35,470 nucleotides of DNA from an uncultured Verrucomicrobiota bacterium. Lineage in GTDB: Bacteria; Verrucomicrobiota; Verrucomicrobiae; Opitutales; Opitutaceae. Position 1 is the first letter of the stretch. Each line of letters starts with the position of its first letter. Location of the stretch: assembly GCA_946482165.1 (NCBI GenBank), contig CAMLQS010000012.1, forward strand, positions 1 through 35,470, written 5' to 3'. The notes beneath the pieces are model-generated. The model was not told where the DNA came from. It made no database searches and saw only the letters and a program-made list of their open reading frames with translations. Made by a program: the position numbers and the translations under genes. This document shows, in pieces, positions 1-8,334 of the stretch.

Positions 1-720
1 GTCGAGGCCTGCGAACACGCCTTCGTCGAGTGGAAGATCATCCCGTCCTCGTTTCAAATCCTCGTCAGCGGACTGCGTCTCCAAACCATCGGCCGCGTGC
101 CCGTTCTCGGTGTCGAGGAGCTCGCGATCAACCGCCTCTTCAACCGCGGCCTCAAACGCGGCTTCGACATCCTCGGCGCCGCGCTATGCCTCGCGTTCTC
201 CGCGCCGCTGATTCTCGTCCTCGCGTTCCTCGTCCGGCGCGAGTCGCCGGGAGCCTCGCCCTTTTTCGCCCAAGAGCGACTCGGCGCCGGCGGACGGCGT
301 TTTCGGATGTGGAAAATCCGCAGCATGCGCCCGGACGCCGTCGCGAGCGACCACCTCGCGCAAAGCACCGCCCGCGACGATCCGCGACTGCTCCGCATCG
401 GCGCCTGGATGCGCCAATGGAACCTCGACGAGTTTCCTCAATTTTGGAACGTCCTCCGCGGCCACATGAGCCTCGTCGGCCCGCGCCCCGAGCGCCCCGT
501 CCACGCCGCACGCCTTGCCGGCGAAATCCCCCACTACCTGCCGCGCCATCTCGTGAAACCCGGCATGACCGGCTGGGCCCAGGTCAACGGCCTTCGCGGC
601 GACACCGACCTCGCGCGCCGCATCCAACACGACATCTACTATATAGAGACTTGGTCGCCTTGGCTCGATCTCCAGATCCTCACGCTCACCCTTCCCCGCT
701 GGCGCCACGGCGCCCGCTAG
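1..720 (+). CDS. Initiating polyprenyl-phosphate sugar transferase (bacterial sugar transferase family), 5' end outside window
   Basis: The reading frame is open from base 1, so the gene begins upstream. The C-terminal catalytic domain of the WbaP/WcaJ-type family is complete: a short membrane-entering segment after KRGFDILGA, then FFAQERLG, FRMWKIRSM, WNLDEFPQFWNVL, SLVGPRPE and KPGMTGWAQVNGLRG. The residues before it (FVEWKIIPSSFQILVSG) match the soluble linker seen in the exopolysaccharide phosphotransferase subgroup. By family knowledge it transfers a hexose-1-phosphate from a nucleotide sugar to undecaprenyl phosphate at the inner membrane, the first step of lipid-linked repeat-unit assembly. 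It probably starts the glycan made by the locus that follows. It ends 12 bases from the stop of the converging operon; GGCGCC repeats at 709-714 and 720-725 could form a small hairpin there, without a U-run. Confidence 0.95.
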   Translation, partial: VEACEHAFVEWKIIPSSFQILVSGLRLQTIGRVPVLGVEELAINRLFNRGLKRGFDILGAALCLAFSAPLILVLAFLVRRESPGASPFFAQERLGAGGRRFRMWKIRSMRPDAVASDHLAQSTARDDPRLLRIGAWMRQWNLDEFPQFWNVLRGHMSLVGPRPERPVHAARLAGEIPHYLPRHLVKPGMTGWAQVNGLRGDTDLARRIQHDIYYIETWSPWLDLQILTLTLPRWRHGAR

Positions 721-732
721 GCGCCGGGCCGG

Positions 733-1647
733 TCAAAGCGGCTTCACTTGCCGGTAGCCCCGCAGACGCGCCTTCGCGCGCGATATCGCTTTCCACGCCC
801 CGAACGCCGCCCGCCACTTCCATTCGACCCAGCGAGAACCGCACGGGTTGAAGTGCTTCAGATAAACGTCCCGATTCGCATCGAAAATCGCCGCCGACAT
901 CGCCTCGTAGCTCTTCGCGACGCTCAACCCCTTCAGATGCGTGATCGCCACGCGTCCGTCGTAAACGACGCGCCGCCCGGCGCGTGCCACCCGGATGCAA
1001 AGGTCGAGATCGTCCCCATACATAAAAAAACGCTCGTCGAAAATCTGCGCCCGGCCGTCGGAACCCCGATCAGCCACCGCATCGAACACCTCGCGTCGCC
1101 CGAGCATGAAAGCGCCGTTGATCGCGCCGACCTCGTAGGTGCCGTCTTCGGCGAGGTGCGTGAGATTGTAACCCGCCGCCCACGCCAACCGCGGAAACCG
1201 CGCTGCCAGTCCACTCGCCCGGCAAAACCCGTCCCACAATGTCGGGATACTACGCCGGCAAGCGAGGTCCATCCCGCCGTCCGCCATCATCAGCTTGGGT
1301 GAAATGAGCCCGAGTTGGCGCTCCCCTCGCGCCCGGGCCACGCAATGCGCCAACGCCGCCGCGTCGCACACCGTGTCCGGGTTGAGGAACAGGACGCACT
1401 CCGCGTTCGTGAGCGCATAGCCGAGGTTGTTGGCTTTTCCAAAGCCTAGGTTAGCCGGGGGCACGATGTAGTTCACATCGGGCCGCGCGCGCACCACCGC
1501 CCCCGTGCCATCCGAATCGAGCGAGTTGTCCACCACCACGATTTCGACCGGCCGCCCCTCCTGTTCCCGCGGCAGGGAGTCCAGGCAGGCCCCTATCTCG
1601 TCCCGGGAACGGTAGGCGACGATTACGACGGCCAGAACAGGGCTCAC
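733..1647 (-). CDS. Family 2 glycosyltransferase (rhamnosyltransferase-like)
   Basis: A 304-residue GT-A enzyme. The N-terminus AVVIVAYRSRDEI is the nucleotide-sugar-binding strand of GT2 proteins. VVVDNS (about 37-42) and LFLNPDT (87-92) supply the acidic metal and donor site; the subgroup normally has NNDT or NPDT there. NGAFMLGRREVF and DERFFMYGDDLDLCIR (about 205-220) are the acceptor-loop and ED-type catalytic motifs of rhamnosyltransferase-like GT2s. It should add one sugar to the lipid-linked repeat on the cytoplasmic face; donor and acceptor cannot be read. Its ATG overlaps the stop of the upstream glycosyltransferase by 4 bases (ATGA), so it is the last gene of the leftward operon and translationally coupled. 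Confidence 0.93.
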   Translation of the reverse strand: MSPVLAVVIVAYRSRDEIGACLDSLPREQEGRPVEIVVVDNSLDSDGTGAVVRARPDVNYIVPPANLGFGKANNLGYALTNAECVLFLNPDTVCDAAALAHCVARARGERQLGLISPKLMMADGGMDLACRRSIPTLWDGFCRASGLAARFPRLAWAAGYNLTHLAEDGTYEVGAINGAFMLGRREVFDAVADRGSDGRAQIFDERFFMYGDDLDLCIRVARAGRRVVYDGRVAITHLKGLSVAKSYEAMSAAIFDANRDVYLKHFNPCGSRWVEWKWRAAFGAWKAISRAKARLRGYRQVKPL

Positions 1648-2795
1648 GCCGCCCCCTTTTCTTCGGTTTCCCGCAACAAGCCCAGCATCTCCTCAAAGCG
1701 GCGCTCCCAGGTGTTTTCTCGGGCGAGGGCGATCCGCCGGGCGCGGGCGGCGGGCGTGTCCTCGCGCAAAGCCGCCTCCACGGCCGGCGCCCACTCCTCC
1801 CCGGGTGGCACGAAGCGCATCTCTCCGGCGAAATCCGCCGCCAGCTCGGGCAGCGGCGTCGCCACCACGGGCAGCCCCGTGGCCAGGCACTCGTAGGTCT
1901 TCGCCGGCATCACCGCCTCGGTGTAACGATTCAACGAATACGGAAGAAGCAGCGCGTCCGCCTGTCGGACAAGTTCGCGCAGCCGCTCGTGCGGCACATG
2001 CCCCGGACGCTCCACGTTGGATGGCCAGCGATGGGCCGAACGTTCCGGGCCGGCCAGAACCACCCTCCATCCGGGCCGGTCGCCCGCCAATCGATCCAAA
2101 GCCGCGAAATCGAGGTGCTGGCGGTGAAGGTGGCCGTAATAAAGCACCGTGAGGGGACGTCCCCGGGGATCCGGAGAGCCCGGCTCCGGCAGAAAACGCT
2201 CGATCCACGCCCCGTGGGGCAGGCGCGCGATGCGACGCGCCTGCCGCCGCTTGCGCTCGAACAGCACCCGGCTCGGAACCAGCGTCAAATCGGCTCGCGC
2301 CAGGAGCGTCGCCTCGTCCTCCGCGAAGAAAGGCGGCACTCCCTTCACCGCCGGCAAATCGTCGGTGCAGTCGAAAACGATCCGCCGGCATGCCGCCCGG
2401 TCCAGCCATTGGAGCGCGCTTCGCGCGGGGGAATACACCATCGCCACGTCGTATGGCCCCCGCAGCGCCGGCCTCCGCGCGAACGCCCGGTCAATCAGGC
2501 GGGCGTTGAAGGAACACAGGGCCGCCGTCGCCGCCGGCAGCAGCCAGGGCCGCAGCAGCTCCACACCCTCCGCGGCCGGAGTCGTGGCACGAGGCCGCGC
2601 CTGCAACAGTTGCCCGAAACGGGCGGCGATCCGGCCCGCGTCGCGCCAGCCGGGACGGCGAACCCCGGGAATCTCGACGTAGTCTACCCGCGCACGCCGG
2701 CCCCATAGCGCCGCGAGGGTCTGGTGACGTTGCCACACGAAGTCCCAAGCCACGTTGGACAAAAACAAGATGCGCGGGGCGGAGGGTTCAGGCAT
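1644..2795 (-). CDS. GT-B fold glycosyltransferase (family 1/4 type)
   Basis: A 383-residue protein starting MPEPSAPRILFLSN. I chose the ATG at 2795 because it overlaps the end of the preceding gene by 8 bases and because residues encoded further upstream are antisense to that gene's coding region and look non-coding. The N-terminal half starts with a strand and VWQRHQTLAAL, as in TuaH-like teichuronic-acid transferases. The C-terminal half has LPHGAWIERF, LTVLYYGHL, ADALLLPYS and the donor-site stretch MPAKTYECLATGLPVV. It probably transfers a sugar from a nucleotide donor in the cytoplasm during repeat-unit assembly. No membrane segment is seen. Substrate unknown. Confidence 0.9.
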   Translation of the reverse strand: MPEPSAPRILFLSNVAWDFVWQRHQTLAALWGRRARVDYVEIPGVRRPGWRDAGRIAARFGQLLQARPRATTPAAEGVELLRPWLLPAATAALCSFNARLIDRAFARRPALRGPYDVAMVYSPARSALQWLDRAACRRIVFDCTDDLPAVKGVPPFFAEDEATLLARADLTLVPSRVLFERKRRQARRIARLPHGAWIERFLPEPGSPDPRGRPLTVLYYGHLHRQHLDFAALDRLAGDRPGWRVVLAGPERSAHRWPSNVERPGHVPHERLRELVRQADALLLPYSLNRYTEAVMPAKTYECLATGLPVVATPLPELAADFAGEMRFVPPGEEWAPAVEAALREDTPAARARRIALARENTWERRFEEMLGLLRETEEKGAA

Positions 2796-3576
2796 GGCGA
2801 TACAAAGAGGCCATTCGTCGCGGCCCATGACGCAACACCCGCCGCAGGTATACCCAGCGGTTGTCCCACCGAAATCTTCGAAGGGCCGCGCGCCCCTCGC
2901 CCTCCGCAACGGCGAGACCCGCGACCGCCCGGGCGTGCTCCATCCGCGCCCGAGCCTCGTCCTTGGACAGCTGCCCGGCATGCAGGCGAAACGACGCCAC
3001 GCGGCTGTTCTGAAAGGCGAAACGCGAACCGGCACGCAACGCACGCGCGAACAGGTCAAGATCCCCCGCCAGCCGGTAGGACGCGTCAAACCACGTCAGC
3101 GCATCCATGCATTCGCGTCGCAGCACAGTTCCAGGTTGGGCCAGAGGCATCACGCCCGCGGCCAGCAACGCGACGAGATCCTCCGCGCGTCGGGCCACCG
3201 GAAGTTCGCCGAGTCCCTCACTCTCGCCATCGATCAAGCCTACCCGCCCATAGACCGCCGCCACGCCGGGAGTGCGCCTCATGAGTTCCAGGGAGCGCTC
3301 GATGCCCCCCGCATCCAGCGTGTCGTCGTCGTTTATCCAAGTGACAAACTCCGCTTCGGCCGCCTCGGCGCGTGCCGAGTTCAAAGCGGCGTAGAGCCCA
3401 CCGCCCTCCTCGATTGCGATCTCAGACTCCGGGAACCGCGCCGCCAAAGGCGAACTCGCCGAGGCGGGGCAAACCAGCAGGTGCCGCTTTCCGGAGCGTA
3501 ACGCCGCGACTGATCGCACCGTCTGCGCCAGATGAGCGCATTCGCCCCGCGTCGCCGTTACCACGAGAAGGCTCAT
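2788..3576 (-). CDS. Family 2 glycosyltransferase
   Basis: A 262-residue GT-A protein beginning MSLLVVTATRGE. The ATG at 3576 is preceded by GGGGAGG with six bases between, one of the better ribosome sites here, which decides this start over an in-frame upstream GTG/ATG. GGGLYAALNSA (58-68) resembles the GIYDAMNKG motif of WcaA/WcaE-like GT2 enzymes. VTWINDDDTLD (78-88) is the DxD metal site, and YRLAGDLDLFARAL (about 175-188) is the acceptor-side motif. It acts in the cytoplasm as one sugar-adding step of the polysaccharide; specificity cannot be read. Its stop overlaps the next gene. Confidence 0.92.
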   Translation of the reverse strand: MSLLVVTATRGECAHLAQTVRSVAALRSGKRHLLVCPASASSPLAARFPESEIAIEEGGGLYAALNSARAEAAEAEFVTWINDDDTLDAGGIERSLELMRRTPGVAAVYGRVGLIDGESEGLGELPVARRAEDLVALLAAGVMPLAQPGTVLRRECMDALTWFDASYRLAGDLDLFARALRAGSRFAFQNSRVASFRLHAGQLSKDEARARMEHARAVAGLAVAEGEGRAALRRFRWDNRWVYLRRVLRHGPRRMASLYRHA

Positions 3577-3956
3577 GTCCGCCGCCTCCCCATGGAAGCC
3601 TGCTCCCCTTGGAGTCGTCGATAAGACACCCGAACCCAACGCGCCTCGAACCAATCCCATCGACCCCCGAACCGCTCGTCGGCGTGGAGAAAGGCCCCCC
3701 CCTCGTCGGCCGCGAGATGCAATCCCCTGTCAATCGCGCCTTCGATTTTCGAATCCGGACAAAAAATAAAACACCGGCACCCGCAATTAAGGGTATTGCA
3801 AACTTTCTCGCGCGCAGCGGCGACGTCGCCGGAAGCTCCGTCGATCCTCGGCCACCCAATGTTATCGTGCCCCGGCATGGCAATGCTCGCAGCCCTGAAG
3901 TCGATCCTCGCACTGGTATTCCTGCAAACGGATATGTCCATCGCCGCGGGCCTCAT
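3573..3956 (-). CDS. Possible small unrecognised gene (127 aa) filling the gap between two glycosyltransferases
   Basis: An ORF fills the whole 376-base gap between two operon genes. Its ATG overlaps the stop of the upstream glycosyltransferase (ATGA at 3953-3956), and its TGA overlaps the ATG of the downstream one (3573-3576). This is the junction style of the rest of the operon. The protein is not recognised: it is Cys-rich in the middle (VCNTLNCGCRCFIFC), ends in a basic MGRRRT, and shows no signal peptide or membrane helix. Against it, third positions contain many more A/T than the neighbours, and an AT-rich patch lies at 3766-3800. It may be a decayed or rapidly evolving gene, or a spacer that happens to be open. 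Low confidence. Confidence 0.3.
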   Translation of the reverse strand: MRPAAMDISVCRNTSARIDFRAASIAMPGHDNIGWPRIDGASGDVAAAREKVCNTLNCGCRCFIFCPDSKIEGAIDRGLHLAADEGGAFLHADERFGGRWDWFEARWVRVSYRRLQGEQASMGRRRT

Positions 3957-5161
3957 TTCTCGATCGCCGCATAGACGTCCCTCAACGCCGCCGCATGGAC
4001 CGTCGGCGCATAGCGCTCCAACACCCTCCGTCTCGCAGCCTCCCGGCGCAGGGTTCGCTCAGCCGGAGAAAGTCGGCCATAGGCCGCGAGCCGGTCGCCC
4101 AGCAGATCGTTCGCAAGCCGTGGAACCACCTCGCCTATCCCCGCGTTCCCGACGATCTCCGCCAGCCCGCCGGAGTCGTATCCGAAAATAGAGTTGCCAC
4201 ACGCCTGCGCCTCGACCGCCACATTCGGCAGGTTGTCTTGCAACGAAGGCACGATGAGCCCGTCCGCGGCCGCCAGCGCGTCGGCGACCTCGTCGTCAGT
4301 CCGTAAACGGCCAAGGCGCTGCCAACGCAAACCCGCCTCCGCGCCCCCTCCGCCGCCTCCTCCGCCAAATTCCAGGATGCGCGTGCTCGCTCCATTCGCC
4401 TTGCTCGCATAGGCAGCGAGTATTCCCGGGAGGTGTTGATGTCCCTTCCTCGGTTCCGAGTGATCGAGACTCCCCACCGACCAAACAAGTTCGTCCGCTC
4501 CGATTCCGAGCCGCTTCCGCGCCATTTCGCGACGCGCGGGAGAGAACACCCCCAGATCCAGTGTATTCGGCACAACAGTTATCGCGGCGCGGGGAATCCG
4601 TCCGCTCCCCCCCACCATTTCGGCAAGCCAATGACTGGGGGAAACCCAAGCCCGCACTTGCTTCAGCGCCACATCACGCCCAAGCAAATTCCAGCGACTC
4701 AAGTCCCGATTCGCATGCGAATCGAGCTGAGGGCAGCGACCGCACCCGCTCAAATAGCGGACACAATCGCCGGGATAATGACAGCCCCCTGTCACCGGCC
4801 AGGCGTCGTGTAGCGTCCAAACCATCGGCGCAGGCGCGGCCGCCAGCTCGCCCCATCGCAGAAACCCCTCCCCCATCCAGTGCAGATGCACGATACTGGG
4901 ACGCCGCCGGGCAATCTCCCGCATCACCCCGCCACCCAACCACCCGTTGCTCCACGCCGTAAAAAGGCGACGTCGACGGTAAAAACGCAGCGGCGCGAAA
5001 TCGAGGCGCAACATCCAGCGAAGACGCCCGGGCGACAGGAAGTCTTCCGCCGTAAGCAACTCACAGTCCTCGCCGCTCGCCCGCAGGGCCGCCACGCCGC
5101 GACGGGCTGCGATTCCGGCTCCGCCTCCGCGAGACACCGTGACATGCAGGACCCTGCTCAT
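3953..5161 (-). CDS. Family 4 glycosyltransferase (WcaC-like)
   Basis: A 402-residue GT-B enzyme starting MSRVLHVTVSRGGGAGIAAR; the ATG at 5161 overlaps the methyltransferase stop by 4 bases. The N-terminal half has VHLHWMGEGFL and WTLHDAWPVTGGCHYPG followed by CGRCPQL, a Cys-containing stretch typical of colanic-acid WcaC-like GT4 proteins. The C-terminal donor domain has VVPNTLDLGVF, KGHQHLPGILA, IVPSLQDNLPNVAVEAQACG and SGGLAEIV, the expected E-x7-E region. It probably adds a hexose or deoxyhexose in the cytoplasm. A run of eight glycines in the C-domain, encoded around 4340-4370, is longer than usual for the loop after that beta strand and could be a simple-repeat expansion. Confidence 0.93.
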   Translation of the reverse strand: MSRVLHVTVSRGGGAGIAARRGVAALRASGEDCELLTAEDFLSPGRLRWMLRLDFAPLRFYRRRRLFTAWSNGWLGGGVMREIARRRPSIVHLHWMGEGFLRWGELAAAPAPMVWTLHDAWPVTGGCHYPGDCVRYLSGCGRCPQLDSHANRDLSRWNLLGRDVALKQVRAWVSPSHWLAEMVGGSGRIPRAAITVVPNTLDLGVFSPARREMARKRLGIGADELVWSVGSLDHSEPRKGHQHLPGILAAYASKANGASTRILEFGGGGGGGGAEAGLRWQRLGRLRTDDEVADALAAADGLIVPSLQDNLPNVAVEAQACGNSIFGYDSGGLAEIVGNAGIGEVVPRLANDLLGDRLAAYGRLSPAERTLRREAARRRVLERYAPTVHAAALRDVYAAIEK

Positions 5162-6075
5162 TGGCGACGCGTGTATACGGCGAGCAGGGTTTCGCCGTCC
5201 GAGAATGACACGTGGGAAAGACATGGGTTTACGAAATCCGTCAACCGACGCCGCAGACGGCCTGCGAGTCCCCCGCCCCGTCTCCCCGGAATCAGGTGCG
5301 GGTCCAACAGGGCGATCACCCTGTCTCTTCGCTGCTCCCGCCGCAAAGGTTCCTGCTCGATGCCGTCCAAGGTGATCGGAAGGCACTGCGGCAAATAAGC
5401 CAAGGAAGCGCGTCCCCACCAAGTCAGGTGATGCGGTGGCCATTGATAGACGCTGCCGCTTCCGGAAACCCAGCCATCGCAGTTCGGCACGCCGATCACC
5501 AGGCGCCCGCCCGGTCGCGTCAACTCCGCCAGCGCGGAGAGAAACGCAAGCGGCTCCGCCACGTGCTCCAGCACCTGAAAGGCGCAGACCAAGTCGTAGC
5601 TTCCGCCAAGCCCGAAGGCCAGGTGCGCTTCGGCCGTTCGCTCATGCACCGTCAATCCCGAGGCTCGGCCGTGCGCGACAGCCGCGGGATTCAGTTCCAG
5701 TCCCTCCGCATGCGCTCCGAACTCCGCGCAACGACGCAAAAAAGCCCCGTCGCCGCATCCTACATCGAGCACCCGCGCGCCCGGGCCCACCTGCGCGGCT
5801 GTTTGCCGGTGTTCCCACTTGTCCGCTTGATAATAACCCGGCGTCACGCGCATCGCCGCGTAGAATTTGCCATCGCCGGGAGCCCACGGCGTGATGAATC
5901 GCAGCTGGCTGCGCGGACACCGCCAAAGCCGGAATACCGCGTCGTCTGAAAACGCGGGGGACGGCTCCACACCAAGCTGCCGACGCCACTCCGCGCTCAA
6001 GACGCGCGCCGAAATCTCCGCCTCCTTCACCGGCGCGACATTGGCGCAAAGTGGACTAACGGGCGAGTTTGGCAT
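5158..6075 (-). CDS. Class I SAM-dependent methyltransferase
   Basis: A 305-residue protein. ARVLDVGCGDGAFLRRC (100-116) is SAM-binding motif I, GLELNPAAVAHGR gives the ribose-binding acidic residue, YDLVCAFQVLEHV is motif II and RPGGRLVIGVPN is motif III. The N-terminus (LWRCPRSQLRFITPWAPGDGKFY) resembles the module preceding methyltransferase domains in sugar-modifying enzymes, but the usual paired CxxC zinc motifs are absent. In this operon the likely target is a hydroxyl or other group of a lipid-linked sugar or nucleotide sugar. The ATG at 6075 overlaps the preceding gene by 20 bases; an internal GTG 16 codons later is a possible alternative. No convincing ribosome site is seen for either. 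Confidence 0.88.
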   Translation of the reverse strand: MPNSPVSPLCANVAPVKEAEISARVLSAEWRRQLGVEPSPAFSDDAVFRLWRCPRSQLRFITPWAPGDGKFYAAMRVTPGYYQADKWEHRQTAAQVGPGARVLDVGCGDGAFLRRCAEFGAHAEGLELNPAAVAHGRASGLTVHERTAEAHLAFGLGGSYDLVCAFQVLEHVAEPLAFLSALAELTRPGGRLVIGVPNCDGWVSGSGSVYQWPPHHLTWWGRASLAYLPQCLPITLDGIEQEPLRREQRRDRVIALLDPHLIPGRRGGGLAGRLRRRLTDFVNPCLSHVSFSDGETLLAVYTRRQ

Positions 6076-6970
6076 ACGCTCGGGATAGCCCGGCACGGAA
6101 TCGCTGCGCAAGCGTCGGGATGGAAAACATCCACCTTTCCATGTGCGCATCCGCCTCCGCGTCAGGCTCCACCCGACCGGGATGGACCAACGGAAAGCGC
6201 GCCGATCCGATCTTGAGCTCGTGCGACTGCCTGTCGGTGGTGTGCGTCGCATCCGCTCCGAAACCGATGTTCGAAACCAAGCTCGTCGTCGGCAAGGCGG
6301 TGAGCGCGCCCCGGCGGAGGCACGCGAAGCTCCACTGCAAATCCCATGTGTCGATCTTCCCGGCGGCGACCGACGACCATTGCCGTCGCCAAAAACGAGC
6401 CACTCGACCAGGAGGGAAAAGCCGTTCGCATCCGCCCCCCGACGCAAAGCCGGCCCAGTCCCGCATGACGTGGTCGTTCATTACCCATGCCCGGCGCCAG
6501 CTCGCCCAGCCCCAGATGTGGTTGTAACGGGAAAAAAAATACGAGCCCTCGCGCCGAAAATCCCGATATTGGTGATTGGTGCCGCCCACCTGCGCAACCC
6601 TCTTGTCGTCCCGATACCGCTCCAGCAACTCCTCGCAAAACCGGAAAAATGTCGGATCGGGCAGACAGTCGTCTTCCAGCACGATCGCCGCCTCGGCGCG
6701 CTCGAACACCCAATCGAGCCCGCTTGTCACGCGGCGGCCGCAGCCGAGATTCTTTTCCGCGTAGTTTTTCTCCACGCTGCACGGCCAGTCCACGCCCGCC
6801 TCGATCACCGCGCGCACCTCGACGCAACGCGCCGCGTCGGTCGGGTGCCCCTCGCGGGGCCCGTCCGCCACCACCAGCAGGCGCGGCGGCCGGGCTTCCC
6901 GGATCGCCGCCAGGACGCGCCTCGTCAGCTCGGGCCGGTTAAAGACAAGGAAGGCGACGGCCGTGCGCAT
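6056..6970 (-). CDS. Glycosyltransferase of the HlpA-like GT-A family
   Basis: A 304-residue protein starting MRTAVAFLVFNRPELTRRVL. AIVLEDDCLPDPTFF (96-109) carries the EDD metal site, and RYNHIWGWASWRRAW (about 150-164) is the signature of the nucleotide-diphospho-sugar transferase group often labelled hemolytic protein HlpA-like. The VFNRP start and the LGCGRRVTSGLDWVF stretch also fit. These enzymes are common in polysaccharide clusters and act in the cytoplasm on nucleotide sugars; the sugar is unknown and the hemolysin label has no support here. It sits between the flippase (35-base gap) and the methyltransferase (20-base overlap), inside the leftward operon. Confidence 0.9.
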   Translation of the reverse strand: MRTAVAFLVFNRPELTRRVLAAIREARPPRLLVVADGPREGHPTDAARCVEVRAVIEAGVDWPCSVEKNYAEKNLGCGRRVTSGLDWVFERAEAAIVLEDDCLPDPTFFRFCEELLERYRDDKRVAQVGGTNHQYRDFRREGSYFFSRYNHIWGWASWRRAWVMNDHVMRDWAGFASGGGCERLFPPGRVARFWRRQWSSVAAGKIDTWDLQWSFACLRRGALTALPTTSLVSNIGFGADATHTTDRQSHELKIGSARFPLVHPGRVEPDAEADAHMERWMFSIPTLAQRFRAGLSRAYAKLAR

Positions 6971-7005
6971 GAACGCGGGCGATTAGGGCGCGGGCGCGGC
7001 TCTCG

Positions 7006-8334
7006 TCAACTCCGCCAGAGCCGCCACGGAGCGATCAGCGCGCGCAACTGCAGCACCGCGAGCCACCGCCAGCCCGGGACGAAAAATCCGCTCAGGAACG
7101 AGGCCGCCACTTGCGCGCCCACCCCTGCCCACGCCGCGCCGAGCGCGCCCCAACGGGGCGTCAGGGCCAAATTCAGCGCGCAGCTAACCGCGGCGCCCGC
7201 CACCGCTCCAATCAAAGCGCCGCCCCCGCCCCTGCCCGAAGCGGCCAGCACCTGCCCGCGAGCCACCGCCACAAAAACCCACGGCAGCCCGAAGGCCTGG
7301 ACTCGCACGACTTCCCCCGCCGCATCAAATTGCGATCCGAACAGCAAAGACAGGGCCGACGGCCCCGCGAGCCAAAGGGCCGCCAAGCAGAAATAACCCG
7401 CCACCGCACTGCACGCCAGATAACGTCGGACGCGTCTTGCCTGCGCAGGAGCCCCGTCCCCGGCGGCCAAGCGCCCCAGCATCGGCACTCCCAGCGCCAT
7501 CGGCAGTAGATACGTCTGTTCCGTAAGCCGGATCGAAACCGCCAACAACCCTACCTCGGTCGCCCCGGCAAGCTCGTGCAACAGCACCTGATCAAGGCGA
7601 GAAAACACCATCACGCCGACCGCGGTCCCCCACCAAGGCAAACCGCGCCCCGCCAAAGACCGGCACATCGCCGCACCCCGCTTAAAAGCGCCCTTTCTCG
7701 GCTGCCGCACTTCCCTCCGCCACATCCATCCCATCACGACGCCGCCAAGGATGATCTCTCCCAAAGCGATCCCCCCAAAGACCCCCAAGCCACTCCCGGC
7801 CGCCACCGCACCCAACCGCCCCGCGCTTGCCGTCAAGAACACGCCAAATTGCACCGCCGCCATGACGCGCGCCCGACCCACCGCCTGAAACCACAGCGCA
7901 GGAATCCCGGCCACGGCCCCCAGCGCCGAAAGCGAAAACCAAAACACCGCCACAGGCTCCTCCGGCGACGAATAGGCGATCCAAGCCGCCATCGCAAACG
8001 ACACGAGCACGAACGCGCCGGATCGCAGCACAAGCGCCGCGGCAAACAGAGCGGCGGCCCGGCCGGGCCGCCGCGCCAGCTCGCGCACCAGCACCACATC
8101 CAATCCCAAGGAAGCGACGCTCATGCCGATCGCGCCCAAGGCCAAACCGAGATTCATCTGCCCGAACCTCTCCGCGCCCAGATGCCGCGCCAAAAGACTC
8201 GAGACCAGCAGTCCCACACCGAGCCGGGCGACACGTTCCAACGCCAGCGAGGCCACGTTTATGCCAAGCTCCCGCCGTGCTTTCCATTCTTCCGCCACTC
8301 GATTCAACCAACCGGCGTTCGCGCCCGGATTCAT
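7006..8334 (-). CDS. Wzx-type oligosaccharide flippase (MOP superfamily)
   Basis: A 442-residue polytopic protein starting MNPGANAGWLNRVAEEW; the ATG at 8334 overlaps the previous stop by 4 bases. I count about 12 hydrophobic segments. The early stretch LERVARLGVGLLVSSLLARHLGAERFGQMNLG is typical of the polysaccharide-biosynthesis (MATE-like) flippases, with the conserved RHLGAERFG turn. SLGLDVVLVRELAR is the next family motif. It is expected to flip undecaprenyl-pyrophosphate-linked repeat units to the periplasmic face for the polymerase or ligase encoded on the other side of the divergent region. No substrate-specific features can be read. Confidence 0.92.
   Translation of the reverse strand: MNPGANAGWLNRVAEEWKARRELGINVASLALERVARLGVGLLVSSLLARHLGAERFGQMNLGLALGAIGMSVASLGLDVVLVRELARRPGRAAALFAAALVLRSGAFVLVSFAMAAWIAYSSPEEPVAVFWFSLSALGAVAGIPALWFQAVGRARVMAAVQFGVFLTASAGRLGAVAAGSGLGVFGGIALGEIILGGVVMGWMWRREVRQPRKGAFKRGAAMCRSLAGRGLPWWGTAVGVMVFSRLDQVLLHELAGATEVGLLAVSIRLTEQTYLLPMALGVPMLGRLAAGDGAPAQARRVRRYLACSAVAGYFCLAALWLAGPSALSLLFGSQFDAAGEVVRVQAFGLPWVFVAVARGQVLAASGRGGGGALIGAVAGAAVSCALNLALTPRWGALGAAWAGVGAQVAASFLSGFFVPGWRWLAVLQLRALIAPWRLWRS

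Noticed and set aside
3766..3800. AT-rich patch that could be a promoter inside the leftward operon
   Set aside because: No -35/-10 pair with proper spacing could be defined.
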